A stretch of DNA of 64,000 bases. It comes from Amycolatopsis aidingensis (GTDB lineage: Bacteria > Actinomycetota > Actinomycetes > Mycobacteriales > Pseudonocardiaceae). A program made the translations under genes and the position numbers. Below, one piece after another: positions 33,282 to 42,165 of this stretch. The stretch spans positions 4,252,001 to 4,316,000 of the forward strand of contig NZ_CP076538.1 of assembly GCF_018885265.1 (NCBI RefSeq), written 5' to 3'. Position 1 is the stretch's first letter, and the number at the start of each line of letters is the position of its first letter. The notes beneath the pieces were generated by a model. It was not told the origin of the DNA. It saw nothing but the letters and a program-made list of their open reading frames with translations, and searched no databases.

Positions 33282-33355
33282 GGCTACCTCCCGGTGGCGG
33301 CTACCCACTCCGCGGCCGGGCCAATCACGGCCGTACCCTCCGCAACGGAGGGAAC

Positions 33356-33787
33356 ATGCCGCGACGACACCACCCGCGCTGGGACATCCTGCTGGCGATC
33401 GCCGCGGGCGGAGCGCTGGGCAGCCTCGCCCGGTACGGGCTCGCGGTGGTCTTCCCGCACCCCCGGGGCGCCTTTGCCACCTCCACCCTGCTGGCGAACC
33501 TGGCCGGCTGCCTGCTGATCGGGTGCCTGATGGTGACCATCACCGACCTGGCGCAACCACACCGCCTGCTCCGGCCGTTCCTCGGCATCGGTCTGCTCGG
33601 CGGATTCACCACCTTTTCGACCTACGTACTGGACTCGGCGGACTCGGTGCTGGCCGGGCGCCCGGGCCTCGCCCTGCTCTACGCGGCGGTCTCGGTGCTC
33701 GGCTCCCTGGGGCTGGTGGTCACCGGCATGCTGGGCACCCGCGCCCTGCTCCGGCTGGTCACCGCACGACGGAGGAGAAGCACCTGA
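33356..33787 (+). CDS. crcB: CrcB/Fluc fluoride channel subunit 1
   Basis: 143 residues, four transmembrane helices; dual-topology fluoride channels are dimers. Family features GGALGSLARYGL, FATSTLLANLAGCLLIG and LGGFTTFSTYVLDS (the Phe box and central Thr/Ser) are all present. ATG 33356 follows GGAGGG. It overlaps the second crcB by one base; the pair probably forms a heterodimer. I looked for a fluoride riboswitch in the 74-base leader and did not see one. Confidence 0.93.
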   Translation: MPRRHHPRWDILLAIAAGGALGSLARYGLAVVFPHPRGAFATSTLLANLAGCLLIGCLMVTITDLAQPHRLLRPFLGIGLLGGFTTFSTYVLDSADSVLAGRPGLALLYAAVSVLGSLGLVVTGMLGTRALLRLVTARRRRST

Positions 33788-34161
33788 TGACCGTGCTACT
33801 GGTCTCGGTCGGCGGCGCGGGCGGGGCGGTGCTGCGTTACCTGATCGACCGCAGGGTCCAGCGCAGCCACGACTCCGCCTTCCCATGGGGCACGCTGACC
33901 GTCAACGTACTCGGGTCCGCGCTGCTCGGCCTGCTCGCGGGCTGGGCGCTGACCGGCGCCGAACCGGGCGCACTGCACACGCTGCTGGGCACCGGGCTGT
34001 GCGGCGCGCTGACCACCTTCTCCACCTTCGGCTACGAGACGGTTCGCCTGCTCACCGAGCGCGCCCGGCTGTACGCGGTGGCGAACGTCGCCGTCACCGT
34101 GCTCGCCGGGTTCGGCGCCGCCGCCACCGGCCTGCTCATCGCGAGCGCACTGCCGGGATAG
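33787..34161 (+). CDS. crcB: CrcB/Fluc fluoride channel subunit 2
   Basis: 124 residues with GGAGGAVLRYLIDRRVQ, FPWGTLTVNVLGSALLGLL and CGALTTFSTFGYETVRLL. Start overlaps the stop of subunit 1 (TGATG), so the pair is co-translated. It converges with the esterase gene and overlaps it by 26 bases. Confidence 0.93.
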   Translation: MTVLLVSVGGAGGAVLRYLIDRRVQRSHDSAFPWGTLTVNVLGSALLGLLAGWALTGAEPGALHTLLGTGLCGALTTFSTFGYETVRLLTERARLYAVANVAVTVLAGFGAAATGLLIASALPG

Positions 34162-35308
34162 CACCGGCGAACCGCTCGGCGATCCGCCGGTGGGTGGCCG
34201 GGTCCGGGTGCAGCTGGTCGGGCAGCGGAAGCTCGGCGAAGTCGGCCGCACCGTACAGCTCCCGGCCGTCCAGATAGTGCAGGTTCGGGTCGACGGTCGC
34301 CCGCTGCCGCACGATCCGGGCCAGCTCGTCCCGGACCACGTTCAGCGTCAGCTTGCCACCTGCCCGCTCCGCAGGGTCGCCCGTGGCCCGGAAGCTCAGC
34401 CGCCCGGCGCGCAGCGCCTCGGTGTCGAACGCACCAGGACCGGGCGTGTCCTCATGGATCGGGCAGTACAGGGGCGAGACGACCAGCAGCGGCGTCCCGG
34501 GGTGGCCTTCCCGGATGGTGTCGAGGAACCCGTGCACCGCCGGGGTGAAGGCGCGCAGGCGCATCAGGTCGGCGTTCACCAGGTTGATCCCGATCTTGAG
34601 GCTGATCAGGTCGGCCGGGGTGTCCCGCAGGGTGCGGGCGGTGAACGGGTCGAGCAGGGCACTGCCGCCGAACCCCAGGTTGATCAGCTCCAGCCCGCGG
34701 CTGCGGGCGGCGAGCGCGGGCCAGGTGGCGGTGGGGCCCTCGGCGTTGGAGCCCTGGCTGATCGAGCTCCCGTGGTGCAACCACACCGGCCGACCCCGGT
34801 CCGGAACGGGTTCGAAGGGCGCGTTGCCGCGCAGGGCGATCAGCTCGGTCATCTCGTTGTGCGGTAACCAGATCTCGACGTCCTTCATCCCGCCGGGCAG
34901 GCCGGCGAAGGCGACGGTGCCTGCCGGGCCGGCCTGGGTCTCGGCGTTCCCGGATGCCGGGTCGATGGTCAGGGTGTTGCCACCGGGCACGGTCGCCGTG
35001 CCGGCCAGGCGGCCGTCGACGAGCAGGTCGTACCGCCCGTCCGGGCGAGCCGGGGCACCGAGGTAGACCCGTTTGGTCCGCCGCGTGTCCAGCTCGACGG
35101 CGGTGGCCGCGGTACGCACGACGAGCCGCACCCCGGAGGGCTCGGCCTCCGCCATCGCCAGCTGGCCCTCGCCGGCCTGGGCACGGGCCCAGGCCGGTAG
35201 CCGGTGCGGCAGCACGCCGTGTTCGGTGTGTTCCAGGTCGAGCGCGCCGCGCAGCACGTCCGCGCTGACCGGCGTGGTGATCCAGGGGTCCCAGGTTCGC
35301 GTTGCCAT
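34136..35308 (-). CDS. SGNH/GDSL-family esterase-like protein
   Basis: 390 residues, two parts. Residues 1-170 form a beta-rich N-terminal domain (VRLVVRTAATAVELDTRRTK, YDLLVDGRLAG). The SGNH hydrolase domain has WLHHGSSISQGSNAEGP (nucleophile Ser block), NLGFGGSALLDPF, LKIGINLVNAD and DQLHPDPATHR with the catalytic Asp/His. No signal peptide. Its start overlaps the stop of the LLM gene (ATGA), so the two are one operon. Substrate unknown, possibly an acetylated sugar. Confidence 0.85.
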   Translation of the reverse strand: MATRTWDPWITTPVSADVLRGALDLEHTEHGVLPHRLPAWARAQAGEGQLAMAEAEPSGVRLVVRTAATAVELDTRRTKRVYLGAPARPDGRYDLLVDGRLAGTATVPGGNTLTIDPASGNAETQAGPAGTVAFAGLPGGMKDVEIWLPHNEMTELIALRGNAPFEPVPDRGRPVWLHHGSSISQGSNAEGPTATWPALAARSRGLELINLGFGGSALLDPFTARTLRDTPADLISLKIGINLVNADLMRLRAFTPAVHGFLDTIREGHPGTPLLVVSPLYCPIHEDTPGPGAFDTEALRAGRLSFRATGDPAERAGGKLTLNVVRDELARIVRQRATVDPNLHYLDGRELYGAADFAELPLPDQLHPDPATHRRIAERFAGAIPAVRSR

Positions 35309-36258
35309 CAGCGCGGGGCAAGCGCGCGCACCTGCGCGGCGGGGTCGTCGCCGGTGGGCAGCAGCGCGATCACCGGGGTGTCCAGGCCGTTGTCCACATA
35401 GGCCTGGACACGCTCACGGCACTCCTGCGCGCTGCCGTGCACGATCAGCTCGTCCACCACCTCGTCCGGGATGAGCTCGTTCGCCCGCTGCCGCTCGCCC
35501 GCGGCCCAGGCCTCGTGCATCGGCGCCAGCCGCTCGCCCCTGCCGAGCCATTCGTGGAACGCCCGGTACACCGGAACCGTCAGGTAACTGCTGATCAGCA
35601 TCCGGCCCAGCCCGCGCGCGGCCTCCGCGTCCTCGGTGGGGCAGACGAAGATCCGCGCCGCCAGCTCGGTGTCCGGCCCGGTCACCGCCCGTACCTTCGG
35701 CACATCGGTGGCCGCGAGCCAGTTGGTGATCGCGCCGTCGGCCTCGGCGGCGGCCAGCCGCAGCATGCCAGGCCGCAGCGCGGCGAGCATGATCGGCGGC
35801 GCGGGCTCCGGTGCCCGCTCCAGCCGGAACTTGCTCACCGAGAACGTCGGATACTCCTCGGTCACCTTCTGCCCGGCCAGTGCCGCGCGCAGGAACCGCA
35901 GGGTGTCCCGGCTGCGGGCGTAGGGCTCGGTGAACTCGGCGGCGTTCCAGTTCTCCACGATCACCGGGGAGGAGGTGCCCAGCCCGAGCACGAACCGCCC
36001 GGGGGCGCATTCGGCCAGCGTGGCCGCGCTCATCGCCAGCAGCCCGGGGCCGCGGGTGTAGACCGGCACGATGGCGGTCCCGAGCCGCAGCCGCGGCGCC
36101 CACTGGGAGGCCAGCAGCAGCGGCGAGAACGCGTCGGTGCCCGCGGTCTCGGCCGACCAGGCGTCGGTGTACCCGAGATCGGGCAGTTGCTCGACCAGCT
36201 CCCGGTGCTCCACCAGCGGTACCCCGGTCAGCGGGATGGTGATGCCCCACCGTGTCAT
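35308..36258 (-). CDS. LLM-class F420-/flavin-dependent oxidoreductase
   Basis: 316-residue luciferase-like barrel, probably F420-dependent as in most actinobacterial members. [40 protein letters not shown] and [19 protein letters not shown] are typical. ATG 36258 follows GAGGAGG at 8 bases. The frame extends into the upstream peptidase gene but without homology. Substrate unknown. Confidence 0.87.
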   Translation of the reverse strand: MTRWGITIPLTGVPLVEHRELVEQLPDLGYTDAWSAETAGTDAFSPLLLASQWAPRLRLGTAIVPVYTRGPGLLAMSAATLAECAPGRFVLGLGTSSPVIVENWNAAEFTEPYARSRDTLRFLRAALAGQKVTEEYPTFSVSKFRLERAPEPAPPIMLAALRPGMLRLAAAEADGAITNWLAATDVPKVRAVTGPDTELAARIFVCPTEDAEAARGLGRMLISSYLTVPVYRAFHEWLGRGERLAPMHEAWAAGERQRANELIPDEVVDELIVHGSAQECRERVQAYVDNGLDTPVIALLPTGDDPAAQVRALAPR

Positions 36259-36281
36259 GCCGCTTCTACCTCCTCGGTTTC

Positions 36282-38359
36282 TCAGCGTTCGCCCAGCTCG
36301 CGCTTGATCCAGTCCACCTGCAGCAGCATCAGGTTCTCCGCGACCTCCTCGGCCTGCGGGGTCATATGGGTCGCGCCGCTCAGCGGCAGGAAGGTGTGCG
36401 GTCTGCCCGCGGCCAGCAGCGCACCGGACAACCGCAGCGCGTGCGCCACGAACACGTTGTCGTCGGCGAGGCCGTGCACGATCAGCAGCGCCCTGCGCAG
36501 CCCGGCCGCGTCGGCGATCAGCGAGTTGTCCCGGTAGCGGTCCGGCTCCTCCGCTGGCAGGCCGAGGTAGCGCTCGGTGTAGTGCGTGTCGTACAGCGAC
36601 CAGTCGGTGACCGGGGCCCCGGCCACGGCCGCGTGGAACACCTCCGGCTCGCGCAGCACCGCCAGTGCGGCCAGGTAGCCGCCGTAGGACCAGCCACGGA
36701 TCGCTACCCGGTCCAGGTCGAGCTCGGGGTGCAGCCGGGCGGCGGCGTGCAGCGCGTCCACCTGGTCGGCCAGGGTGACCTCGGCGAGCCTGCCCGCGAT
36801 CTCCCGCTCCCAGGCCGGGCCCCGCCCGGGGTCCCGCGCCCGTCCGCGACCAGTACCGCGAAGCCCTGGTCGGCAAGCCATTGCGAGGTGAGGAAGGCGT
36901 TGCGGCTCTGCAGCACCCGCTGCGCGTGCGGGCCGCCGTAGGGGTCGAGCAGCACCGGCAGCTTCCCGTCGCCGGGGTGGTAGCCCGTCGGCAGCAGCAG
37001 CGCGGCCCGTAGCTCCCGCTCCCCCAGGGTGAGCCAGGTGAGGACCGGCTCGATGCCGGGGTCCACGGTGTAGGAGCCGACCTTGGCCACCGGCTCGCCA
37101 TCGCGCAGCACGGTTACCTCGGGTCCACTGTGCTCGAGGCTCCACGAGGACAGCACCGTCAGCTCGGCGTTGCCTGCCCCGATGTGCACGCCGTCCGATG
37201 TAGACAACCGGCGTACCCCAGCACCCTCGGTGCGGTACACGTGGATCTGGGTCGGGTCCCCGGCGGAGGCGCTGAACAGGACCTCGGCGCCGACGTGCAG
37301 CACCGAGCGGACCTGTAGCGCGGGCTCGGTGACCGGGGTTCCGTCCAGCACCAGCCGGTAGCCGCCCTCAGCCGCGCCCACCCGCACCAGCCTGCCGTCG
37401 GTGGTCCAGGCGGGCACGCCGGTCACGATCTCCACCCAGTCCGGATCGGACTCGGTGTGCAGCAGCGTGGTGGAACCGTCGGTGACGTCCACCGCGCGCA
37501 CCTCCAGCCGCCGCTGGTCCCGTGGCTGCACGGCGAGCAGCGGCGGCCCGCCCGCCGACCAGTGCACGGCCACCAGGTACTCCCAGTCGCCTGGCCGCAC
37601 GTCCACCCTGCTGCCGTCCAGACCGAGGATGGCCAGCGACACCGCCACGTTCGGCGAGCCTGCCGCCGGGTAGGCGACGGTGTTCACCGGCTCGGCCGGG
37701 TTGGCCGGGTCGGCGATGCTCCAGCGCGGCACCCCGGACCGGTCGGCACGCTCGGCCAGCAGGTGCCTGCCGTCCGGCGACCACCAGTAGCCGCGCACCC
37801 TGCTCATCTCCTCGGCCGCGATGAACTCCGCCAGCCCCCAGGCGACGTCCTCGCCGGACTCCTCGACCAGCTCCCGGTCCTCGCCGGTGGTGAGATCGAT
37901 CACTCGGAGCCTGCGGTCCCGTACGTAGGCCACATGCGTGCCGGCGGGGTTCGGCCGCGGGTCCACCACCGCGCCGTCCACCAGCAGGGACACCTCGGCG
38001 GTGGCCAGGTCAACGGTGTAGAGCCTGCCGGAGAGGGAGAACGCGGCCAGCGAGAACGCCTCGTCCACGGCGTAGCCGACGACCCCGCCGGAGGTCTCCC
38101 TGCTGCGCTCGCGGCGCGCCCGCTCCTCGGCAGGCAGTTCCTCCTCCCCCGGTAGCAGCGCGACGGCGTCCACCAGCTTCGACTCCGTCCCGGCGGCCAG
38201 GTCCAGCGACCAGAGGCTGTTGCGGTGGTCGACACCCGACTCGGCACGCAGGAACAGCACCCTGGAGCCGTCCGGCGCGACCCGGAACTCCTTGGGAGCG
38301 CCGAGGGTGAAGCGCTGGGTACGGGCCTGGGTGCGGAGAAAGGACAGCTCGTCGGTCAC
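36282..38359 (-). pseudogene. S9 (dipeptidyl-peptidase IV-like) peptidase with a one-base frameshift
   Basis: Serine peptidase of the prolyl-oligopeptidase family. The N-terminal part (from GTG 38359, TDELSFLRTQARTQRFTLG) holds the beta-propeller and the beginning of the hydrolase domain ([20 protein letters not shown]). After [11 protein letters not shown], near 36825, the frame must change to go on with [20 protein letters not shown], and the catalytic GWSYGGY Ser, DDNVF Asp and THM His all lie in the second frame. One C is missing in a C/G run (36811-36830). Either a true frameshift or a sequencing error; the rest of the gene is intact. Confidence 0.85.
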
Positions 38360-38512
38360 ACCATGCACTCTGTCAGATCGGGTCCCGGACACCCCTGCCC
38401 TGTTCCGGTACGCAACGATCAGTGCTCCGTGCGCACGAACTGCGCAATGATCCGGTCGGGCAAGCAACGACTTCCGGATGAACCGTACGCGCCGGGGCTC
38501 TAACCTGAACGC

Positions 38513-39742
38513 ATGACGACGTTCGCCGACCGCACCACCGGTTCCGCCACCGAGGAGTTCATCGGACTCGACGAGCGGTGGAGCACGCACAACTACCACC
38601 CGCTGCCGGTGGTCATCGCCGAGGCCGCGGGCGCCTGGGTCACCGACGTCGAGGGCAACAGCTACCTCGACTTCCTCGCCGGTTACTCCGCGCTGAACTT
38701 CGGCCACCGGCACCCCGACCTGGTCGAGGCCGCGACCCAGCAGCTCGGCCGGGTCACGCTCACCTCGCGTGCCTTCCACCACGACCAGCTCGGCCCGTTC
38801 TGCCGCGAACTGGCCGAACTCACCGGCACCGACATGGTGCTGCCGATGAACTCCGGCGCCGAGGCGGTGGAGTCGGCGATCAAGGTGGCCAGGAAGTGGG
38901 CCTACCGGGTCAAGGGCATCCCGGAGGGCACGGCCGAGATCGTCGTGGCCGGCGCGAACTTTCACGGCCGGACCACCACGATCGTCTCCTTCTCCACCGA
39001 CGAGGCCGCACGCGCTGACTACGGTCCGTACACGCCCGGCTTCGTGACGGTCAAGTACGGCGACGCCGAGGCCCTGGCCGCGGCCATCACCGACCGGACT
39101 GCGGCGGTGCTGCTGGAGCCGATCCAGGGCGAGGCCGGGGTCATCGTGCCGCCGGACGGCTATCTCGCCGAGGCACGCAGGCTGTGCGACCAGGCGGGCG
39201 CGCTGCTGATCGCCGACGAGATCCAGTCCGGGCTGGCCCGCACCGGCACCCTGTTCGCGCTGGACCACGAGCGGGTCCGGGCCGACCTCTACACCCTGGG
39301 CAAGGCACTCGGCGGCGGGATCGTGCCGGTCTCCGCGGTGGTCGGCAGCGGGGAGGTACTCGGGGTGCTGCGCCCTGGTGAGCACGGCTCCACCTTCGGC
39401 GGCAATCCGCTGGCCTGCGCCGTCGGCCGCGCCGTGTTGCGGCTGCTGAGCACCGGTGAGTTCCAGCAGCGCTCCGCCTCGCTGGGCGAGCAGCTACGCG
39501 GACGGCTGTCCGAACTGGTCGGCAACGGCCTGGCCGAGGTCCGCGGCCGCGGTCTGTGGGCAGGGGTGGACATCGCCCCCGGCGGGCCGACCGGGCGGCA
39601 GGCCTCGCAGGCGCTGGCCGAACGCGGGGTGCTGTGCAAGGAGACCCACGACAACACCCTTCGGGTGGCACCCCCGCTGGTGATCTCCGAGCAGGATCTG
39701 GACCGGGGCATCGACGCGATCGCCGAGGTGGTCCGACACTAG
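38513..39742 (+). CDS. rocD: Ornithine aminotransferase
   Basis: 409-residue PLP enzyme converting ornithine and 2-oxoglutarate to glutamate semialdehyde and glutamate, in arginine catabolism. STHNYHPLPVVIAEAAGAWV and SALNFGHRHPDLVEAA are diagnostic, the PLP-binding Lys is in LYTLGKALGGGIVPVS (about 262), and STFGGNPLACAVGRAVL follows. It is divergent from the S9 peptidase gene, 153 bases apart. DUF2252 follows 4 bases after. Confidence 0.95.
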   Translation: MTTFADRTTGSATEEFIGLDERWSTHNYHPLPVVIAEAAGAWVTDVEGNSYLDFLAGYSALNFGHRHPDLVEAATQQLGRVTLTSRAFHHDQLGPFCRELAELTGTDMVLPMNSGAEAVESAIKVARKWAYRVKGIPEGTAEIVVAGANFHGRTTTIVSFSTDEAARADYGPYTPGFVTVKYGDAEALAAAITDRTAAVLLEPIQGEAGVIVPPDGYLAEARRLCDQAGALLIADEIQSGLARTGTLFALDHERVRADLYTLGKALGGGIVPVSAVVGSGEVLGVLRPGEHGSTFGGNPLACAVGRAVLRLLSTGEFQQRSASLGEQLRGRLSELVGNGLAEVRGRGLWAGVDIAPGGPTGRQASQALAERGVLCKETHDNTLRVAPPLVISEQDLDRGIDAIAEVVRH

Positions 39743-39746
39743 GGGT

Positions 39747-41120
39747 ATGCACGAGGAACGAGTAGATCTGCGGACACCGGTCGACGACGCGGAGGTGCAC
39801 GCCCGTGGCAAGGCGCTGCGGGACGCCACCCCGCCGACCGCGCACGACCATCAGCCGACGAGCCCGCACCGGCCGGGGGTGCTGGAGTTCATCGAGGCCA
39901 GCCACCAGGGACGGCTGCCGGAGCTGCTGCCGTTGCGGGTCGGTCGGATGGTGTCCTCGCCGTTCTCGTTCTTCCGCGGCGCCGCGGGGCTGATGGCGGC
40001 CGACCTGGCAGGCACCCCGGTCAGCGGGCTCAACGCCCAGCTCTGCGGCGACGCGCACGCGGCGAACTTCGGCCTGTACGGCACGCCCGAGGGGCGGATC
40101 GTGATGGACATCAACGACTTCGACGAGACCGTGCCGGGCCCGTGGGAGTGGGACCTCAAGCGCCTTGCCGCCAGCCTGGTGCTGGCCGGGCGCGAGGGTG
40201 CGGCCTCGGCGGACGGCTGTCTCGAGGCCGCCGAGGACGCGGTGAAGTCCTACCGCCGCACCATCCGCGCCCTGGCCGAGCTGCCGTTCCTGCGGTCGTG
40301 GAACGCGCTGCCGGACTCCTCGGTGGTGAGCAAGGCGAAGGCGGACGAGCTGATCGACGACTTCGAGAAGGCCGCGGCCAAGGCGCGCAAGAACACCAGC
40401 GCCAAGGTCACCAGGAAGTGGACCGAGCACATCGACGATCACTCCGCGGGCACGCACAACCTGCGATTCGTTGACGACCCGCCGATCCTGACCCATGTGG
40501 ACGACGCGACGGCCGAGGCCGTGATCGACGGCCTGGAGTCCTATGTGGATACTCTGCGGGAGTCCCGGCGCAACCTGATCACCCGGTACTCGGTGTCCGA
40601 TGTGGCCTTCCGGGTGGTCGGCACCGGCAGCGTCGGCCTGCGCAGTTACATCGCCCTGCTGCACGGCAACGGGGACGAGACGCTGGTGCTGCAGGCCAAG
40701 GAGGCCGCCCCCTCGGCGCTGGGCCGGTACCTGGACGTCAAGCCGACCAAGCATGCGGGCAAGCGGATCGTGCGCGGCGCCCGGCTGGTGCAGGCCGAGT
40801 CGGACATCCTGCTCGGCTGGACCACCATCGAGGGCAGGCCGTTCATGGTCCGGCAGTTCCGCAACATGAAGGGCAGCATCGACCCGACCGAGCTGCAGGA
40901 GAACCACCTGGACGACTACGGGCGGCTGGCCGGGGCGTTGCTGGCGAGGGCGCACACCCGCTCGGTGGACCCGCGGCTGCTCGCGGGCTACTTCGCCGAG
41001 GACAAGGACATGGACGAGGCCGTCGGCCGGTACGCGGTGCGCTACGCCGACCAGACCGAGGCCGACCACGCCGAGCTGGTGGCCGCGGTGCAGAGCGGCA
41101 AACTCCCCGCCGAGTCCTGA
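39747..41120 (+). CDS. DUF2252 family protein
   Basis: 457-residue protein with a kinase-like fold. RMVSSPFSFFRGAAGLMAAD, LNAQLCGDAHAANFGLYGTP (resembling an APH catalytic loop) and VMDINDFDETVPGPWEWDLK are conserved family blocks. Function unknown; the fold suggests phosphotransfer. It begins 4 bases after rocD, so the two are probably cotranscribed. A palindromic element follows. Confidence 0.93.
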   Translation: MHEERVDLRTPVDDAEVHARGKALRDATPPTAHDHQPTSPHRPGVLEFIEASHQGRLPELLPLRVGRMVSSPFSFFRGAAGLMAADLAGTPVSGLNAQLCGDAHAANFGLYGTPEGRIVMDINDFDETVPGPWEWDLKRLAASLVLAGREGAASADGCLEAAEDAVKSYRRTIRALAELPFLRSWNALPDSSVVSKAKADELIDDFEKAAAKARKNTSAKVTRKWTEHIDDHSAGTHNLRFVDDPPILTHVDDATAEAVIDGLESYVDTLRESRRNLITRYSVSDVAFRVVGTGSVGLRSYIALLHGNGDETLVLQAKEAAPSALGRYLDVKPTKHAGKRIVRGARLVQAESDILLGWTTIEGRPFMVRQFRNMKGSIDPTELQENHLDDYGRLAGALLARAHTRSVDPRLLAGYFAEDKDMDEAVGRYAVRYADQTEADHAELVAAVQSGKLPAES

Positions 41121-41146
41121 CCAGGCCGACCCCACCCCATGAGCCC

Positions 41147-41221
41147 TGAACGTGGCTTTCGCGACGTCAGACGTCCCAATAGTGCCGTTCGCGACGCTGA
41201 ACGCCCGGAAAGCCACGTTCA
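41147..41221. repeat. 75-bp palindromic repeat element between convergent genes
   Basis: TGAACGTGGCTTTC (41147-41160) and GAAAGCCACGTTCA (41208-41221) are perfect complements; the inner part holds GACGTCAGACGTC and CGCGACG half-repeats. It lies between convergent genes (stops at 41120 and 41241) and could end both transcripts. Elements of this sequence recur in Pseudonocardiaceae genomes as I recall, so it is probably a dispersed repeat. Confidence 0.65.
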
Positions 41222-41240
41222 CGGGTTTCCGGTGGCGGGT

Positions 41241-42155
41241 TCAGGACTCGGCGGCGAGTGCGGCGACCTCGTCGGCGCAGCCCCAGGACAGGGTGATGCC
41301 CATGCCGCCGTGGCCATAGCAGTGGATCACCTCGCCCTCCCGTTCCAGCCGGACCTCCGGGCGGGCCGGGCGCAGGCCCACCCTGGTACGCAGCACCTCG
41401 GCCCCGTCCAGGGCTGGCACCAGCGCGCGGCAGCGGTCGAGGATGCCGGCCGTGGTGCGCTCGTCCGGCTCCAGCGCGGCCTCGCCTGCCTCCTCGGTGC
41501 CGCCGCAGACCACGTGGCCGCCGTGCGGCAGCACGTAGCTGAAGGCGTCCTCGTCCACCACCCACTCGGTCAGCCCGGGGTCGCGCAGGTGCACCACCTG
41601 GCCCCGCGCCGGGTACACGGCCGGGTCCGGGACCAGTTCCCGTGCGCCGAGGCCGGCCGCGTTCACCACCAGGTCGGCCCCGGGACGCGCCTGCTCGAGG
41701 CTGGTCAGCTCGCGGTACACGGTCCGCACCCCGGCCGCCGCCGCGGCCCCGGCCAGCCACTCCAGATACGTCATGGTGTCCACCAGCGGCGGGGCGAAGG
41801 CCAGCGCGTCCAGCCACGGCCCGTCCAACCCGGTGTGCCGGGTGATACCGCCGACCGCGTCCGCCCACTCCGGCACCGGCCGCTCCTCCCGCCGCAGCAA
41901 CCTGCCGGGCAGTAACCGGACCCCGGTGCCGGCTTGCCCTGCGAGCCGCCCGAACTCGGCCACGCTGGCCGCGGTCCAGCCCGCGCACCGGTCGGCGGGT
42001 TCGGCGAACCGCGGGTAGATCAGCCCGCCCGCCGCCATCGAGGCGGTGTCCGCGAGCTGGTGCGCCGTGAGGACCGTCACATCCTGCCCGGACCGCGCCA
42101 GCCGCACCGCGCAGCTCAGCCCGATGATCCCGGCACCGACGACCGTCACCCGCAT
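41241..42155 (-). CDS. FAD-dependent D-amino-acid oxidase-like enzyme
   Basis: 304-residue DAAO/DAO-fold flavoenzyme, oxidising D-amino acids to 2-oxo acids with ammonia and peroxide. FAD-binding VTVVGAGIIGLSCAVRLAR opens the protein; ASMAAGGLIYPRF, VVNAAGLGARELV and the C-terminal GHGGMGITLSWGCADEVAAL match the family. D-aspartate or glycine oxidase activity cannot be excluded. The start is 11 bases from the ABC-F gene upstream, same strand. Confidence 0.88.
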   Translation of the reverse strand: MRVTVVGAGIIGLSCAVRLARSGQDVTVLTAHQLADTASMAAGGLIYPRFAEPADRCAGWTAASVAEFGRLAGQAGTGVRLLPGRLLRREERPVPEWADAVGGITRHTGLDGPWLDALAFAPPLVDTMTYLEWLAGAAAAAGVRTVYRELTSLEQARPGADLVVNAAGLGARELVPDPAVYPARGQVVHLRDPGLTEWVVDEDAFSYVLPHGGHVVCGGTEEAGEAALEPDERTTAGILDRCRALVPALDGAEVLRTRVGLRPARPEVRLEREGEVIHCYGHGGMGITLSWGCADEVAALAAES

Positions 42156-42165
42156 ACGCCTCCCC

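Noticed and set aside
33282..33355. Fluoride riboswitch before crcB
   Set aside because: I looked for the conserved pseudoknot elements in the 74-base leader and could not find them.
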